From contig CAWJIH010000009.1 in NCBI GenBank assembly GCA_963842975.1, positions 620,001 to 684,000 of the forward strand: a stretch of 64,000 bases of DNA, read 5' to 3'. This DNA comes from JACJWR01 sp963842975 (GTDB lineage: Bacteria > Actinomycetota > Actinomycetes > S36-B12 > UBA10799). Position numbers and translations under genes: made by a program. Below, piece after piece: positions 25,569 to 34,554 of the stretch. The notes below the pieces were generated by a model. It had not been told where the DNA came from, did no database searches, and saw only the letters and a program-made list of their open reading frames with translations. How positions within the stretch are numbered: the stretch's first letter is position 1; each line of letters begins with the position of its first letter.

Positions 25569-27286
25569 GTGGTCGCTCCTCGTTGCATTGGCGTGCTGGC
25601 ATCCACTTCGGCGTCTGGAAGGGGTACGGCCGTGACGACGCTGTCGCCGACTGTGAGATCCACCACTGTGCCACCCCCAACGCGCTGCCGGACATCCAGG
25701 CGTCCACCAATGCGTGTGGCCCGCTCTCGCATGATGTCCATGCCGTAGCTGTCGCCCCGCTTTCCGCGCAGCCCGACTCCATCATCTGCCACCCGGACGA
25801 ATGCCCTCGGTGGGGCGGTGCGCAGCGTCACCCAGAGATTCTTGGCTCGCGAGTGACGCCTGGCATTGGTGATTGCTTCCTGCACGATCCGCATGATTTC
25901 CACTTCGATGTCGGCCGGCAATCGGGTGGCATCCTCTTCAAGCACCAGATGCACCGTCATCCCACCTCGGGCACCAATTTGGCGCACGTAGGTCGACAAC
26001 GACGAGCCTAGACCTAGGCCGGGTTCGACACTGCTGCGCAGTTCGAAAATGCTCAGGCGCAACTCGGACACCAGGCGGGTGAGGTCGTCCCGAATCTTGC
26101 TCAGGTCCCGCCGCAGTTCTGGATCCTGCTCTCGATGGGTGACGTCATCGACGACGTAGGCCAATCCGGCGATCTCCTGAGCGATACCGTCGTGAATTTC
26201 GCGTGCGAGCCGGCGGCGCTCCTCGGTCGTGGCCATCGAACGCACGTCGCCAAAGACGAAGGCGGTATCCAGCATCAGCGCGGAACGATCAACGATGTCG
26301 ACGGCTGCGGCAAGTTGCTCTTCGGTCCAGGCGGTGCCCCGCTGCAGCGTCACCAGACCCACCCGGGTGCGCCCGACGTTGACCGGAATCACCGCACGAA
26401 ACACTCGGTGTGCGCCTGGATCACCGCCGGTGCCGCCAGCGAGCCACACCATCGACTGGGCGGCGGTACCCCGCTCGTTGACCCGTCGCATCAACCACGA
26501 TTCGGAGTCCGGGTACCAGGGGATCGAATCGCCGCCGCGGACTGCAAGCGGCTGGGCCGGCCCATCATCGTCGATCCGCAGCACGGCCGCCTGATCGAAA
26601 GTGACCGATCGTCCGATCAGGTCGAGCAGGGTGGCTGCGGCCGTCACATCGTCCAACGCGGTGGGTAGCGCTCGGGTGACCTCCCGGAGCCGCACGAGCA
26701 GTTGGTAGGCCGCTTGGTAGCGATCATCTACCCGTTGCCGGCGTCGGTGGAGGACCCGTGACCACCCCGCCGCCAGCACGCCCAGGATCGCGATCAGGAA
26801 CCACTGGGCGATGGTGATGAGGTCCGCCGAATCCAACCCGCCGCCTTGGATTGTGAGTGCAGCGGCGAGCCCAACGCCAGCAGCCGCGAGGCCGCCCAAC
26901 CCGATTGCGATGCCGTAGAGCACTGCAGCTGTGGCTCCGGCTGCCAGCAGGTATGGCATGAATGCCGGATTGAACGGTGTCGTGATGCCCAGGAAGGCTC
27001 CGGCGACTGCGAGTTCCAGCAGCGCCCACCAGGGCGCCGAATCACCCCACCGCAGTCCTTTCAGCCCGACAATGAGGGCCAATGCTCCGAGCAGGAGCGC
27101 CAGGTTCCAGCTCTGGTCCAAGGTGCCCTGAATCGCTGAGACGCCCACCCCAACAAGGACCACGGCAATGCGCAGCGCCACTCCCAGCGGTAAACCCCGC
27201 CGCTTCGGATGACCACGTCCACCCAGGTCGGTGCGGGGTGTTCGGTCATGAACGCCAGAGTGCCACGTTTGGCCGATGAGGGCCAT
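25565..27286 (-). CDS. NarL-type sensor histidine kinase with GAF domain
   Basis: A membrane sensor kinase of up to 573 residues. It has six hydrophobic spans (about 35-180), a GAF-like domain (about 205-345), a HisKA_3 dimerisation domain with phospho-acceptor His365 in RRRLAREIHDGIAQEIAG, and a HATPase domain with QEAITNARRHSRAKN (N box) and VADDGVGLRGKRGDSYG (G1). The signal is unknown. The ATG at 27286 is only weakly supported (AAAGGT upstream), and the first 30 residues are poorly conserved in character. It ends in ATGA overlap with the regulator. Confidence 0.88.
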   Translation of the reverse strand: MALIGQTWHSGVHDRTPRTDLGGRGHPKRRGLPLGVALRIAVVLVGVGVSAIQGTLDQSWNLALLLGALALIVGLKGLRWGDSAPWWALLELAVAGAFLGITTPFNPAFMPYLLAAGATAAVLYGIAIGLGGLAAAGVGLAAALTIQGGGLDSADLITIAQWFLIAILGVLAAGWSRVLHRRRQRVDDRYQAAYQLLVRLREVTRALPTALDDVTAAATLLDLIGRSVTFDQAAVLRIDDDGPAQPLAVRGGDSIPWYPDSESWLMRRVNERGTAAQSMVWLAGGTGGDPGAHRVFRAVIPVNVGRTRVGLVTLQRGTAWTEEQLAAAVDIVDRSALMLDTAFVFGDVRSMATTEERRRLAREIHDGIAQEIAGLAYVVDDVTHREQDPELRRDLSKIRDDLTRLVSELRLSIFELRSSVEPGLGLGSSLSTYVRQIGARGGMTVHLVLEEDATRLPADIEVEIMRIVQEAITNARRHSRAKNLWVTLRTAPPRAFVRVADDGVGLRGKRGDSYGMDIMRERATRIGGRLDVRQRVGGGTVVDLTVGDSVVTAVPLPDAEVDASTPMQRGATT

Positions 27287-27290
27287 ACCT

Positions 27291-28214
27291 TTAGCCGATG
27301 CTGGAGCCTCCGATCAGTGCCGAGGGTGGTCCGATCGGCCCAGTTGAGCGTTTTCGCCGCCACGACCATCGACTGCCTGTGGATTGCGGTGCAGCAACTG
27401 GGTAAATCGTCGGTTCGAGTCCGTGGCCTGCGGGTATGGCGACCGGCGAGGGTTCGGCCGGTGCAGCTGTCGCGGCCAGGCACAGTTCGGCGATGTGTCC
27501 CACGGCCATCGACCATGGATGGTCTGGCCAATCGCGGACCAGCAGTTTGCCCTTGCTCGCCGCCAGGGCGAGGTCGTCAGTCTCGGGCACGCATCGCAGC
27601 GACGGGTGGCCCAATGCAGTGCTGATCGCGTCGCGGTCGAGGCGGTGCGGTTCCCCCAGCCGGTTTGCTACCACCATGACGCGATGCGCCGACACCCCTA
27701 GCAAGGTCAGCGTGTGCAGGGACGCCGCGGTGGAGTACAGCCCATGCGGATCGCCGGTGGTGACGATCAGGACCGCGTCGGCGGCCTCGATTGCATCGAG
27801 GCCCGCCTCGCTGAGTGAGGAGCCGATGTCGACCACGGTGAAGTCGTGCACTCCGGTGGCATAGCGCAGAGCGGTGCTGCATTCGTCCGCGCCGATGCCC
27901 TCGGCGATCATCGGATCAAGCGGGCAGGCCAGCACGTTGACGCCCAGTTGCGAGGGGGTGAATAACGACCGCATCGAGGCCTCGGTCAGTTGCGGATCCG
28001 CGTCACCCAGGGAGGCAACGGGCGTCAGTCCCATGGAGGCAGCTGCATTGCCGAACGGAAAGGTGAAGTCCAGCAACGCAACCGTGGATCGTCCCGGTGC
28101 GAAGGCCGCCAGCCAGGTGGCAACGGCCACCGCGATGGTGGTGGTCCCGGTGCCGCCCCGTGGCGAGAACAACACGATTGAACGGCCCACGCCCGACCGG
28201 CCTGGTTCATACAT
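27291..28214 (-). CDS. Orphan CpaE/TadZ-like ParA-type ATPase
   Basis: A 307-residue MinD/ParA-fold protein. The deviant Walker A region reads FSPRGGTGTTTIAVAVA, where the usual GK is GT, a change known in CpaE/TadZ proteins. VALLDFTFPFGNAAASMG and FTVVDIGSSLSEAGLDAI resemble the Walker A' and B regions. No tad/flp pilus gene is nearby; instead it lies upstream of the two-component pair and near the glucokinase and SRPBCC genes, as does Rv2184c in mycobacteria. Localisation or polar anchoring is a guess. The C-terminal 50 residues are Pro/Ser-rich and probably disordered. Confidence 0.7.
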   Translation of the reverse strand: MYEPGRSGVGRSIVLFSPRGGTGTTTIAVAVATWLAAFAPGRSTVALLDFTFPFGNAAASMGLTPVASLGDADPQLTEASMRSLFTPSQLGVNVLACPLDPMIAEGIGADECSTALRYATGVHDFTVVDIGSSLSEAGLDAIEAADAVLIVTTGDPHGLYSTAASLHTLTLLGVSAHRVMVVANRLGEPHRLDRDAISTALGHPSLRCVPETDDLALAASKGKLLVRDWPDHPWSMAVGHIAELCLAATAAPAEPSPVAIPAGHGLEPTIYPVAAPQSTGSRWSWRRKRSTGPIGPPSALIGGSSIG

Positions 28215-28295
28215 CGACGTCCCCCAGATTCACGCGGCACCGGGTTGGTGCCGACGCATCAAGGCTAGGACAAACCCGCCTCATGGCCGCCGGAG

Positions 28296-28304
28296 TTATC
28301 CACA
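28296..28304 (+). promoter_or_regulatory. Single perfect DnaA-box sequence
   Basis: TTATCCACA equals the DnaA-box consensus and lies in the 125-bp gap upstream of the CpaE-like gene. A single box is not an origin; it may bind DnaA or occur by chance. Confidence 0.3.
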
Positions 28305-28339
28305 GGCGTGAGGCTCCTGCTTGGCCACCGGCTGCCCCG

Positions 28340-29281
28340 TTAGGACCGTGCCAGGTCGGCGGCTCCCACGATGCCGGCATCGTTTCCGAGTTCGGCGAGG
28401 CGCAGTTCTGGTGGTAGGCGCTGCTCGCGGCCGGTGAGGTGTTCCAGGAACGAGGCCCGGGTGGGCACGAAGAGAAGGTCGCCTGCTTCGCTCACGCCGC
28501 CACCGATGACGAAGGCCTCCGGATCAAGCACGGCGGCCAGGCCGGCCATGCCACGGCCGAGCCATCCGCCGGTCACTGCGAAGGCATCGAGCGCCACCGG
28601 GTCGCCCTTGCGGGCTGCTTCGGTGATGTGCCCGCCGGCCACACCCTCCGGGGTGCCGTCGCCGAGGCTCAGCAGGATCTTGGCTTCGTCGCGACGGTCC
28701 GACGCCAATGTTCGGGCCGTGCGAACCAAGGCGTTGCCGCTGGCGTACTGCTCCCAGCAGCCCCGCAACCCGCAGCCGCATCGGCGCCCCCCGGGCTCCA
28801 CGCACATGTGTCCCACCTCGGCCGCCATCCCGTGGCTTCCCCGATACAGCACCCCGCCGAAGATCAGCCCACCGCCGATTCCGGTACCCACCGTTACCGC
28901 GATCACGTTCGCCGCGCCGCGCCCGGCGCCGTAGCGGCGTTCGCCCCAAGCCGCCGCGTTGGCATCGTTTTCGATCACGGTAGGAAGCCCGCTGGCCCGC
29001 TCGATCAGAATCTTCAGGGGTGCGTCGGTCCAACCGAGATTCGGTGCCAGCAGCACGCGGGATCGGTCTGTGTCGACGAAGCCGGCCGAGCCCACCCCAA
29101 CCGCGAACACCTTGTGGCGGGCGGTCAATTCCGCGATTGCATCGTTGACCACACCCATCACCGCATCGAGGTCACGGTTGGGTGTGCGTCGGCGTGTGCG
29201 GGTGAGGATCTTGCCATCGTCGTCGACAACGCCTGCCGCGATTTTGGTTCCGCCGATGTCAACGCCGATTGTGAGGGTCAT
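28340..29281 (-). CDS. glk: ROK-family glucokinase
   Basis: Phosphorylates glucose with ATP in the cytoplasm. The 313-residue protein has the phosphate-1 motif IGVDIGGTKIAAGVV, ENDANAAAWGERRYGAG with the catalytic aspartate, VTVGTGIGGGLI, the substrate and zinc motif EVGHMCVEPGGRRCGCGLRGCWEQYASG and a C-terminal FVIGGGVSEAG. In Streptomyces the related GlkA also mediates carbon catabolite repression. The ATG at 29281 overlaps the stop of the upstream gene (ATGA), so the longer frame starting at 29422 is rejected. Confidence 0.93.
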   Translation of the reverse strand: MTLTIGVDIGGTKIAAGVVDDDGKILTRTRRRTPNRDLDAVMGVVNDAIAELTARHKVFAVGVGSAGFVDTDRSRVLLAPNLGWTDAPLKILIERASGLPTVIENDANAAAWGERRYGAGRGAANVIAVTVGTGIGGGLIFGGVLYRGSHGMAAEVGHMCVEPGGRRCGCGLRGCWEQYASGNALVRTARTLASDRRDEAKILLSLGDGTPEGVAGGHITEAARKGDPVALDAFAVTGGWLGRGMAGLAAVLDPEAFVIGGGVSEAGDLLFVPTRASFLEHLTGREQRLPPELRLAELGNDAGIVGAADLARS

Positions 29282-29835
29282 GTCTGCTTCCTGGGTGGTT
29301 GATTCCGACTTGCCAGCGATTCGAGGGCGAAGTTGAGCGCCGAGGTGAGCGACGCCATCGATTCGGCCATGCCGCGTGACATCTGTGGTTGCACGGTGCG
29401 CATGACGTCGAGCCCGCGGCACAGCGGGCAGTAGTCGCAGACCGATTCGTGCGGGATTTCCTCGGGAGCTTCACTGCTCGCCGAGGTGGGTGGGTCGTCG
29501 GTTTCGAGCGTCGTCAAGGCCTCGGTGGCCTCTGTGGCGATGCTGCGGAGCGTGTCGGTGAGTCCGGAGGCGTTGGACCAGGCCGACACCGCGGCGGCCA
29601 GTTTGAGCCCTTCGGCGATGGCCGAGCCGACCCCGTAGTCGTCGGGGGTGGCATCGCTGGCCGATCGCCCTGCTGAGGGCCCTGCGGATCCACCTTCCGG
29701 GCTATCCGCCGACTCGCCTTTCGGCTGGTCGGTGTCGCCGCGCTCCTCACGTGGGAACAACGGTGTGGCCCCCGCGAAGGTCTCATCGTCAGATCGCCAC
29801 CAGGGCGGTTGATCCGGTTCCGGCGCGGCTTCCAC
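29278..29835 (-). CDS. Hypothetical protein with CxxCPxC motif (DUF5304-like)
   Basis: A 185-residue protein with a polar, Gly/Ser/Glu-rich N-terminal half (disordered) and a C-terminal half containing HESVCDYCPLCRGLDVMRTVQPQ, whose cysteines suggest a small metal site, plus a terminal helix. Proteins of this kind sit upstream of glucokinase genes in Streptomyces (annotated DUF5304); the match is from memory and not tested. It is translationally coupled to glk and lies just after the SRPBCC gene. Confidence 0.6.
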   Translation of the reverse strand: MEAAPEPDQPPWWRSDDETFAGATPLFPREERGDTDQPKGESADSPEGGSAGPSAGRSASDATPDDYGVGSAIAEGLKLAAAVSAWSNASGLTDTLRSIATEATEALTTLETDDPPTSASSEAPEEIPHESVCDYCPLCRGLDVMRTVQPQMSRGMAESMASLTSALNFALESLASRNQPPRKQT

Positions 29836-29836
29836 G

Positions 29837-30271
29837 TCAGCTTCCCTCGACGCGCTTCTTCAACCCTTTGAGTGCGGTGTCGATGATGGATTTCTCAGCC
29901 TTGCGTTTGAGCATCCCGAGCATGGGGATGCTCAAGTCCACCTTGAGCTTGTAGTTGACCTTGGTCGAATCACCGATTTCATCGAGCGTGTAGGTGCCGT
30001 CGTCCACTTTGAGCACCTGCCCTTGCAGCAGGGTCCAGGACACGGAGTGATTGCCGTTCCAGCTGTACTCGAGGTCATACACATCTTTGATCGGGCCGGC
30101 GTCCACGGTCCAGCGCGCGGTTTTCGGTCGACCGTCGTCGAATCGGGTGAGCACGTCAATCTTGCGCACGCCATCGCTCCACTGCGGGTAGTTCTCAAGG
30201 TCAGCAATGACGTCCATGATCGCTGCTGCCGGTGCGTCGATGACGATGTTTTGCTCGGTTAGTTCAGGCAT
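29837..30271 (-). CDS. SRPBCC (START/polyketide cyclase-like) family protein
   Basis: A 144-residue lipid- or hydrophobic-ligand-binding fold. The N-terminal IVIDAPAAAIMDVIADLENYPQW and the central YDLEYSWNGNHSVSWTL are typical of the family; the C-terminal helix (LLGMLKRKAEKSIIDTALKGL) closes the cavity. By position it matches Rv2185c, next to fadD15. The ligand is unknown. It is one gene upstream of the DUF5304-like protein with a 1-nt gap. Confidence 0.8.
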   Translation of the reverse strand: MPELTEQNIVIDAPAAAIMDVIADLENYPQWSDGVRKIDVLTRFDDGRPKTARWTVDAGPIKDVYDLEYSWNGNHSVSWTLLQGQVLKVDDGTYTLDEIGDSTKVNYKLKVDLSIPMLGMLKRKAEKSIIDTALKGLKKRVEGS

Positions 30272-30371
30272 GGGGATCCTCCAGAATCCTGGTCGTACAC
30301 ACGGTTCGGCTCATCGTGGACGTCCAACAGTGATCGCAGGTGACGTCCTTGAAACGCCGCACGGACCGACA

Positions 30372-30812
30372 CTACTTAGGCGCAGCCGTTTCATGCGCGA
30401 TGAAAGCCGCAGGTTGGCCCGGCGCCCGGCCGGATTCGAGCTCATCCTTGAGGGCCCACACGTGACGTTTCCAATCCAACGCGCGTCGCCGCCGGATCGC
30501 ATCGGCCCGGCGCCATCCGGCCGGGGTGTCCGGGAGTTCGATGCCGACCTTTGGATCACCATCCGTGGGGGTTCCGCGCAGATAGTAGTGAACACACGTG
30601 CCGTCCAGCATCGGCTCGAGCCAGATCTCGCACGATCCGAACAGAGCCCCGGTCATGGACCAGCGCTGGCCGGACACTCCACGGTCCATGAACACCGTGA
30701 GCTGCAGATCCGGCCACCACTCGCGCCATCGAGCGGGATCCGCGACCACCGGTGCGAGCACTGCGGGTGCAACGGTGATGAACGTCTCGTCGACGAGATT
30801 CACCCCAGCCAT
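30372..30812 (-). CDS. Second SRPBCC-like protein
   Basis: A 146-residue protein with the same overall pattern as the neighbour: VDETFITVAPAVLAPVVADPARWREWWP at the N-terminus, a beta-rich middle (WSMTGALFGSCEIWLEP, GTCVHYYLRG) and an amphipathic C-terminal helix (RRALDWKRHVWALKDELE). It is divergent from fadD15 and separated by 100 bp from the first SRPBCC gene. Ligand and role are unknown; association with acyl-CoA or lipid metabolism is inferred from the context. Confidence 0.7.
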   Translation of the reverse strand: MAGVNLVDETFITVAPAVLAPVVADPARWREWWPDLQLTVFMDRGVSGQRWSMTGALFGSCEIWLEPMLDGTCVHYYLRGTPTDGDPKVGIELPDTPAGWRRADAIRRRRALDWKRHVWALKDELESGRAPGQPAAFIAHETAAPK

Positions 30813-30935
30813 GGGCTAAGCCTGCCATGGCGCCGTTGGCGTGTGACATTGGCCACATGTCGGATGCACATGGCATGGTTAGCCCCACACCGCCTGACAG
30901 CCAGGCCATTTGAACGTTTGGAAGGGACCCAACCC

Positions 30936-32729
30936 ATGCGGGAGTTCCAAGAAGCCGCCCTCGTCGACTACCCTTCCTTCGGCAATCTCACCGACGACGT
31001 CGAGCGGCGGGCGAGTCGAAACCCGCGCGAGGTCATGTTGCGTCGTCGGCTCGGCGCCAACTGGGTGGACATCACCACTGCTGCATTCCGCCGAGAGGTC
31101 ATGGCAGTCGCGAAGGGAATCATCGCCGCCGGTGTCGGCCCCGGCGATCGTGTGGGAGTGGTGTCGTCCACGCGCTACGAATGGACCCTCGTCGACTACG
31201 CAATCTGGTACGCCGGCGGTGTCACGGTGCCGATCTACGAAACTTCCTCGGCGGAGCAAGTGGAGTGGATCCTGTCCGATTCCGGTGCCGTGGCAGTGTT
31301 CCTCGAGGGCGACCGACACAAGGCCGTGTTCGACGAGGCGGCGCCGAATCTGCCCGCCGTTGGCTCAGCATGGGTAATCGACGACGGGGCCGTCGACGCT
31401 CTCGTGGCCGCCGGATCGGACATGCCAGACGCCGACGTCGAGCAGCGCCGAGCCGCGGTGGGCCCGGACAACCTGTGCACCATCATCTACACCTCGGGCA
31501 CCACCGGGCGTCCCAAGGGGTGCGAACTCACACATGGCAACTTCATGTTCGATGTGCGCAACGTGGTCAACTCGATGCCCGAATTGTTCCTTCGCAACGA
31601 TGCTTCCACGCTGCTGTTCCTGCCGATCGCGCACGTCTTCGGCCGGGTCGTGCAGATCGGGTGCATCAACTCGGGCACCGTGCTGGGTCATTCGGCAGAC
31701 ATCAAGAACATTCTGGACGACCTCGCCTCCTTCCAGCCCACGTTCCTACTCGCGGTGCCACGGGTATTCGAAAAGGTCTTCAACTCTTCGGAGCAGAAGG
31801 CCGCCGCTGGCGGAAAGTCGAAGATCTTCAACGCCGCGGTCAACACCGCCATCGACTACAGCCGGGCGCAGGACACCGGTGGCCCGGGAATCGTGCTACG
31901 GGTCAAGCACGTGGTGTTCGACAAGCTGGTCTATTCCAAGTTGCGTGCCGCCCTGGGCGGCAAGGTGAGGTATGCGGTTTCCGGCGGGGCACCACTCGGT
32001 GAGCGGCTGGGACACTTCTTCCGCGGGGTTGGCGTGACGATCCTTGAGGGCTACGGCCTCACCGAGACAACCGGTGCCTCCACCATCAACCGGCCGGACA
32101 AGGTGAAGATCGGCACGGTTGGTAAGCCGATCCCGGGTGCCGGGGTACGGATCGCCGACGACGGCGAGGTGATGATCTCCGGTGGTCAAGTCTTCATGGG
32201 CTACTGGAAGAACGAGGCTGCCACCAAGGCGGCCATCGAGGCCGACGGCTGGTTCCACAGCGGCGACATCGGCGAGCTTGATTCGGATGGCTACCTGCGC
32301 ATCACGGGACGGAAGAAGGAACTCATCGTCACCGCCGGCGGCAAGAACGTGGCACCCGCGGTGCTCGAAGATCGTTTGCGTTCGCACTTCCTCATTAGTC
32401 AATGCATGGTGGTCGGCGACCAGAAGCCCTACATCGCAGCCCTGATCACCCTTGATCAGGAGTCGTTGGCCGCGTGGGCTGGCTTGAACGACCTGCCGGA
32501 GAAGATCACAGCGGCCGAGGCTGCCCACAACGAGCTCATCAAGGCGCAGATCGCCGAAGCTGTGGCGAACGCCAACAAGGCGGTCTCCAATGCCGAAGCC
32601 ATCAAGAGGTACCACATCCTCACTACGGATTGGACCGAGGAAGGCGGTCAACTCACGCCTTCACTCAAACTCAAGCGCAACGTTGTCATGTCCGAGTTCG
32701 CCGACGAGGTCGTGCGGCTCTACGAGTGA
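30936..32729 (+). CDS. fadD15: Long-chain fatty-acid-CoA ligase (FadD15-like)
   Basis: Activates long-chain fatty acids to acyl-CoA through acyl-AMP. The 597-residue protein has the AMP-binding P-loop YTSGTTGRPKGCELTHGN, the A5 motif EGYGLTETTGAS, the hinge YLRITGRKKELIVTAGGKN and the C-terminal domain ending KLKRNVVMSEFADEVV. The ATG at 30936 (MREFQEAALV) follows GGAAGGGA; the open frame further upstream lies antisense to the SRPBCC gene and is not coding. The fadD15-SRPBCC-ATPase neighbourhood is conserved with mycobacteria. Confidence 0.93.
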   Translation: MREFQEAALVDYPSFGNLTDDVERRASRNPREVMLRRRLGANWVDITTAAFRREVMAVAKGIIAAGVGPGDRVGVVSSTRYEWTLVDYAIWYAGGVTVPIYETSSAEQVEWILSDSGAVAVFLEGDRHKAVFDEAAPNLPAVGSAWVIDDGAVDALVAAGSDMPDADVEQRRAAVGPDNLCTIIYTSGTTGRPKGCELTHGNFMFDVRNVVNSMPELFLRNDASTLLFLPIAHVFGRVVQIGCINSGTVLGHSADIKNILDDLASFQPTFLLAVPRVFEKVFNSSEQKAAAGGKSKIFNAAVNTAIDYSRAQDTGGPGIVLRVKHVVFDKLVYSKLRAALGGKVRYAVSGGAPLGERLGHFFRGVGVTILEGYGLTETTGASTINRPDKVKIGTVGKPIPGAGVRIADDGEVMISGGQVFMGYWKNEAATKAAIEADGWFHSGDIGELDSDGYLRITGRKKELIVTAGGKNVAPAVLEDRLRSHFLISQCMVVGDQKPYIAALITLDQESLAAWAGLNDLPEKITAAEAAHNELIKAQIAEAVANANKAVSNAEAIKRYHILTTDWTEEGGQLTPSLKLKRNVVMSEFADEVVRLYE

Positions 32730-32739
32730 TCTAGCGGCC

Positions 32740-32748
32740 TGTGGACAA
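32740..32748 (-). promoter_or_regulatory. Actinobacterial-type DnaA-box sequence
   Basis: TGTGGACAA is the complement of TTGTCCACA, the preferred DnaA box of high-GC actinobacteria, found just after fadD15. It is isolated, so a role is uncertain. Confidence 0.25.
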
Positions 32749-32970
32749 CGTTGACGGTCGATCCGGCGAATCTGCGTAGGGTTGTTGTCAGTTCCAAGGC
32801 GCGGTCGCGATGGGGGGCAGGCCCCAGCGGGGGATTGGAGCCTGGTGGCCGGCCATGGGGGTTGGAACCAGTCCCGGCGGGGGTGTAAGGGTGCATAGGG
32901 GAAGAGACACCAGTACACCTCCGCCGGGCACGACGTAGTCACCTGCGCTGGCCAGAGCGATGTCGCCGAA
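32749..32970. other. Intergenic stretch after fadD15
   Basis: No gene with credible coding character. Together with the small ORF that follows, it fills the 440-bp space between fadD15 and the convergent ornithine-cyclodeaminase-like gene. I see GC-rich sequence with short G-runs but no clear terminator hairpin. Confidence 0.5.
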
Positions 32971-33201
32971 CTAGGCGAAGACTTGCGCCGTCGACAACGG
33001 GATCAGCACCCGAGGCTGGGGTGAAGGTCGGGTGAGCAGAGTAGACAGCAGCACTAGCGGTATCAGGATCGGCCCGCGTGCCCAGGCCAACCACTCGGCA
33101 TCGGTCAGGGCGCCAAACTCGATGAGTACCCCGGCGACAACCGCCACCGAGAGCAGGACGGTGCGGGCCCTAGCTGTGGTCGCGCTCCGGGACGAGCACA
33201 T
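32971..33201 (-). CDS. Possible small two-span membrane protein
   Basis: A 76-codon frame from the ATG at 33201, overlapping the 3' end of the upstream gene by 32 nt. The product has two hydrophobic segments (TVLLSVAVVAGVLIEFGAL and GPILIPLVLLSTLL) separated by a short polar turn. I do not recognise it. The hydrophobic pattern supports a real protein, but the overlap and lack of a clear ribosome-binding site keep this weak. Confidence 0.3.
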   Translation of the reverse strand: MCSSRSATTARARTVLLSVAVVAGVLIEFGALTDAEWLAWARGPILIPLVLLSTLLTRPSPQPRVLIPLSTAQVFA

Positions 33202-34399
33202 CGGCGAGTTGTTCCAGGAACAGCCCGATGTCGGTCACCACTCCGGTGGCGTGCGAACTTCCGCGGTCGGCCAATTTGGTCACGGTTGCGGGGTTGATGT
33301 CCACACACACCAGCGGGATGCTGGCGGGCAGTAGGTTTCCGGTGCCGATGGCGTGCAGCATGGTGGCCACCATGATGGTGAAGCCGACATCGGCGATTGC
33401 TCCGCGCATCGCTCGCTGACCTGCGATGACGTCGGTGTAGACGTCGGGCAGCGGACCGTCGTCTCGGACCGATCCGACGAGCACGAACGGGCAGCCCTGC
33501 TCGACCAGGGAGTGCATGATGCCGCTGGTCAGTGCTCCGGCGGCCACGGCATTCGGGATTGACCCGTAGGAACGGATCCGGTTGATCGCTCGGAGATGGT
33601 GTTCATGCCCGTGTTCGACGCCGGACCCCCTGGACAGGTCAATGCCCAGTGAGGTGCCGTACATGGCGGCTTCGATGTCGTGGGTGGCCAGCGCGTTGCC
33701 GGCAAACAACACGTCGCAGTAGCCCGCCCGGACGAGCGCGCTCATGGCCGCCGAACCGCCGGTGTGCACAATCGCCGGGCCACCCACCCACAGAATCTTC
33801 TTGCCGTTGGCCTTGGTCTGCCGCATCTCCTCGGCGATCTGGCGCACCAGCAGCGCCTGCGGTTTCTCTGAGGACACCACCGAGTTCATAAACTCAAACA
33901 CAGTCTCGTCTTCAAGTGCGGTGACTTTCGGCGCCGTCACCTTGACCCCGTCACTGCCCACCACCACGAGGTCATCGGCGCGCACATCGCACATCGGCAC
34001 GGTCCGAGCCGTGAGCCCGTCGACCACCACCGCGCAGTCCATCTCTGGATGCGCGACCGGTACCCAGTCACCGGCGATCCGCACGAATGTCTCCAGGTTG
34101 GTGCTTGCATAGAACCCCTCGGGGAACACCCCGTCGCTGGGCGACGGCTCCAGCATGGCGTCCTTCGGATCGACCGCAGTGACACCCTCCTGGGTGATTC
34201 GCAACAGAACCTCGCGCATCACCTCAGGGTCGTCGGCTCGTACCTCGATCCGGGCATACGATTCGTCTTCCTTGGTCTTGCCCAACACGAAGCGTTCGAC
34301 GAGGTAGTCCCCGCCGGCTTCGAGAATCTCGTCGAGCACCCGGCCGAGTTGTCCGGAGTCGATGACGTGTCCGCGCAGTTCGATCTTCTCGGTGCTCAT
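33170..34399 (-). CDS. TIGR00300/LOR-SDH family protein, archaeal-type ornithine cyclodeaminase
   Basis: A 409-residue cytoplasmic protein. The N-terminal domain (ELRGHVIDSGQLGRVLDEILEAGGDYLVERFVLGKTKEDES) and the C-terminal nucleotide-binding part (GKKILWVGGPAIVHTGGSAAMSALVRAGYCDVLFAGNALATHDIEAAMYG) match the LOR/SDH conserved family. In archaea, and in the C-terminal half of cyanobacterial ArgZ/AgrE, this family converts ornithine to proline and ammonia. That activity here is inferred. The ATG at 34399 has AAGGAG upstream. No arginine or proline gene is adjacent. Confidence 0.75.
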   Translation of the reverse strand: MSTEKIELRGHVIDSGQLGRVLDEILEAGGDYLVERFVLGKTKEDESYARIEVRADDPEVMREVLLRITQEGVTAVDPKDAMLEPSPSDGVFPEGFYASTNLETFVRIAGDWVPVAHPEMDCAVVVDGLTARTVPMCDVRADDLVVVGSDGVKVTAPKVTALEDETVFEFMNSVVSSEKPQALLVRQIAEEMRQTKANGKKILWVGGPAIVHTGGSAAMSALVRAGYCDVLFAGNALATHDIEAAMYGTSLGIDLSRGSGVEHGHEHHLRAINRIRSYGSIPNAVAAGALTSGIMHSLVEQGCPFVLVGSVRDDGPLPDVYTDVIAGQRAMRGAIADVGFTIMVATMLHAIGTGNLLPASIPLVCVDINPATVTKLADRGSSHATGVVTDIGLFLEQLADVLVPERDHS

Positions 34400-34554
34400 G
34401 TGGCTGCGTGCTCCTTGGTGTCCGGTGGTGGGAAGTCTGCAAAGGGTTGATCCGTGTGCCAAGCCTGGGCGCCGCGCCCGGACGGGGTGCGTCGCCAAGC
34501 CTGAGTGCTGTGCGTGCCATTGTGGCCGAGCAAACCCCCGGAAGGCGGGTCGGG

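Noticed and set aside
28296..32748. Replication origin
   Set aside because: Only two DnaA boxes far apart, with no dnaA, dnaN or AT-rich unwinding region.
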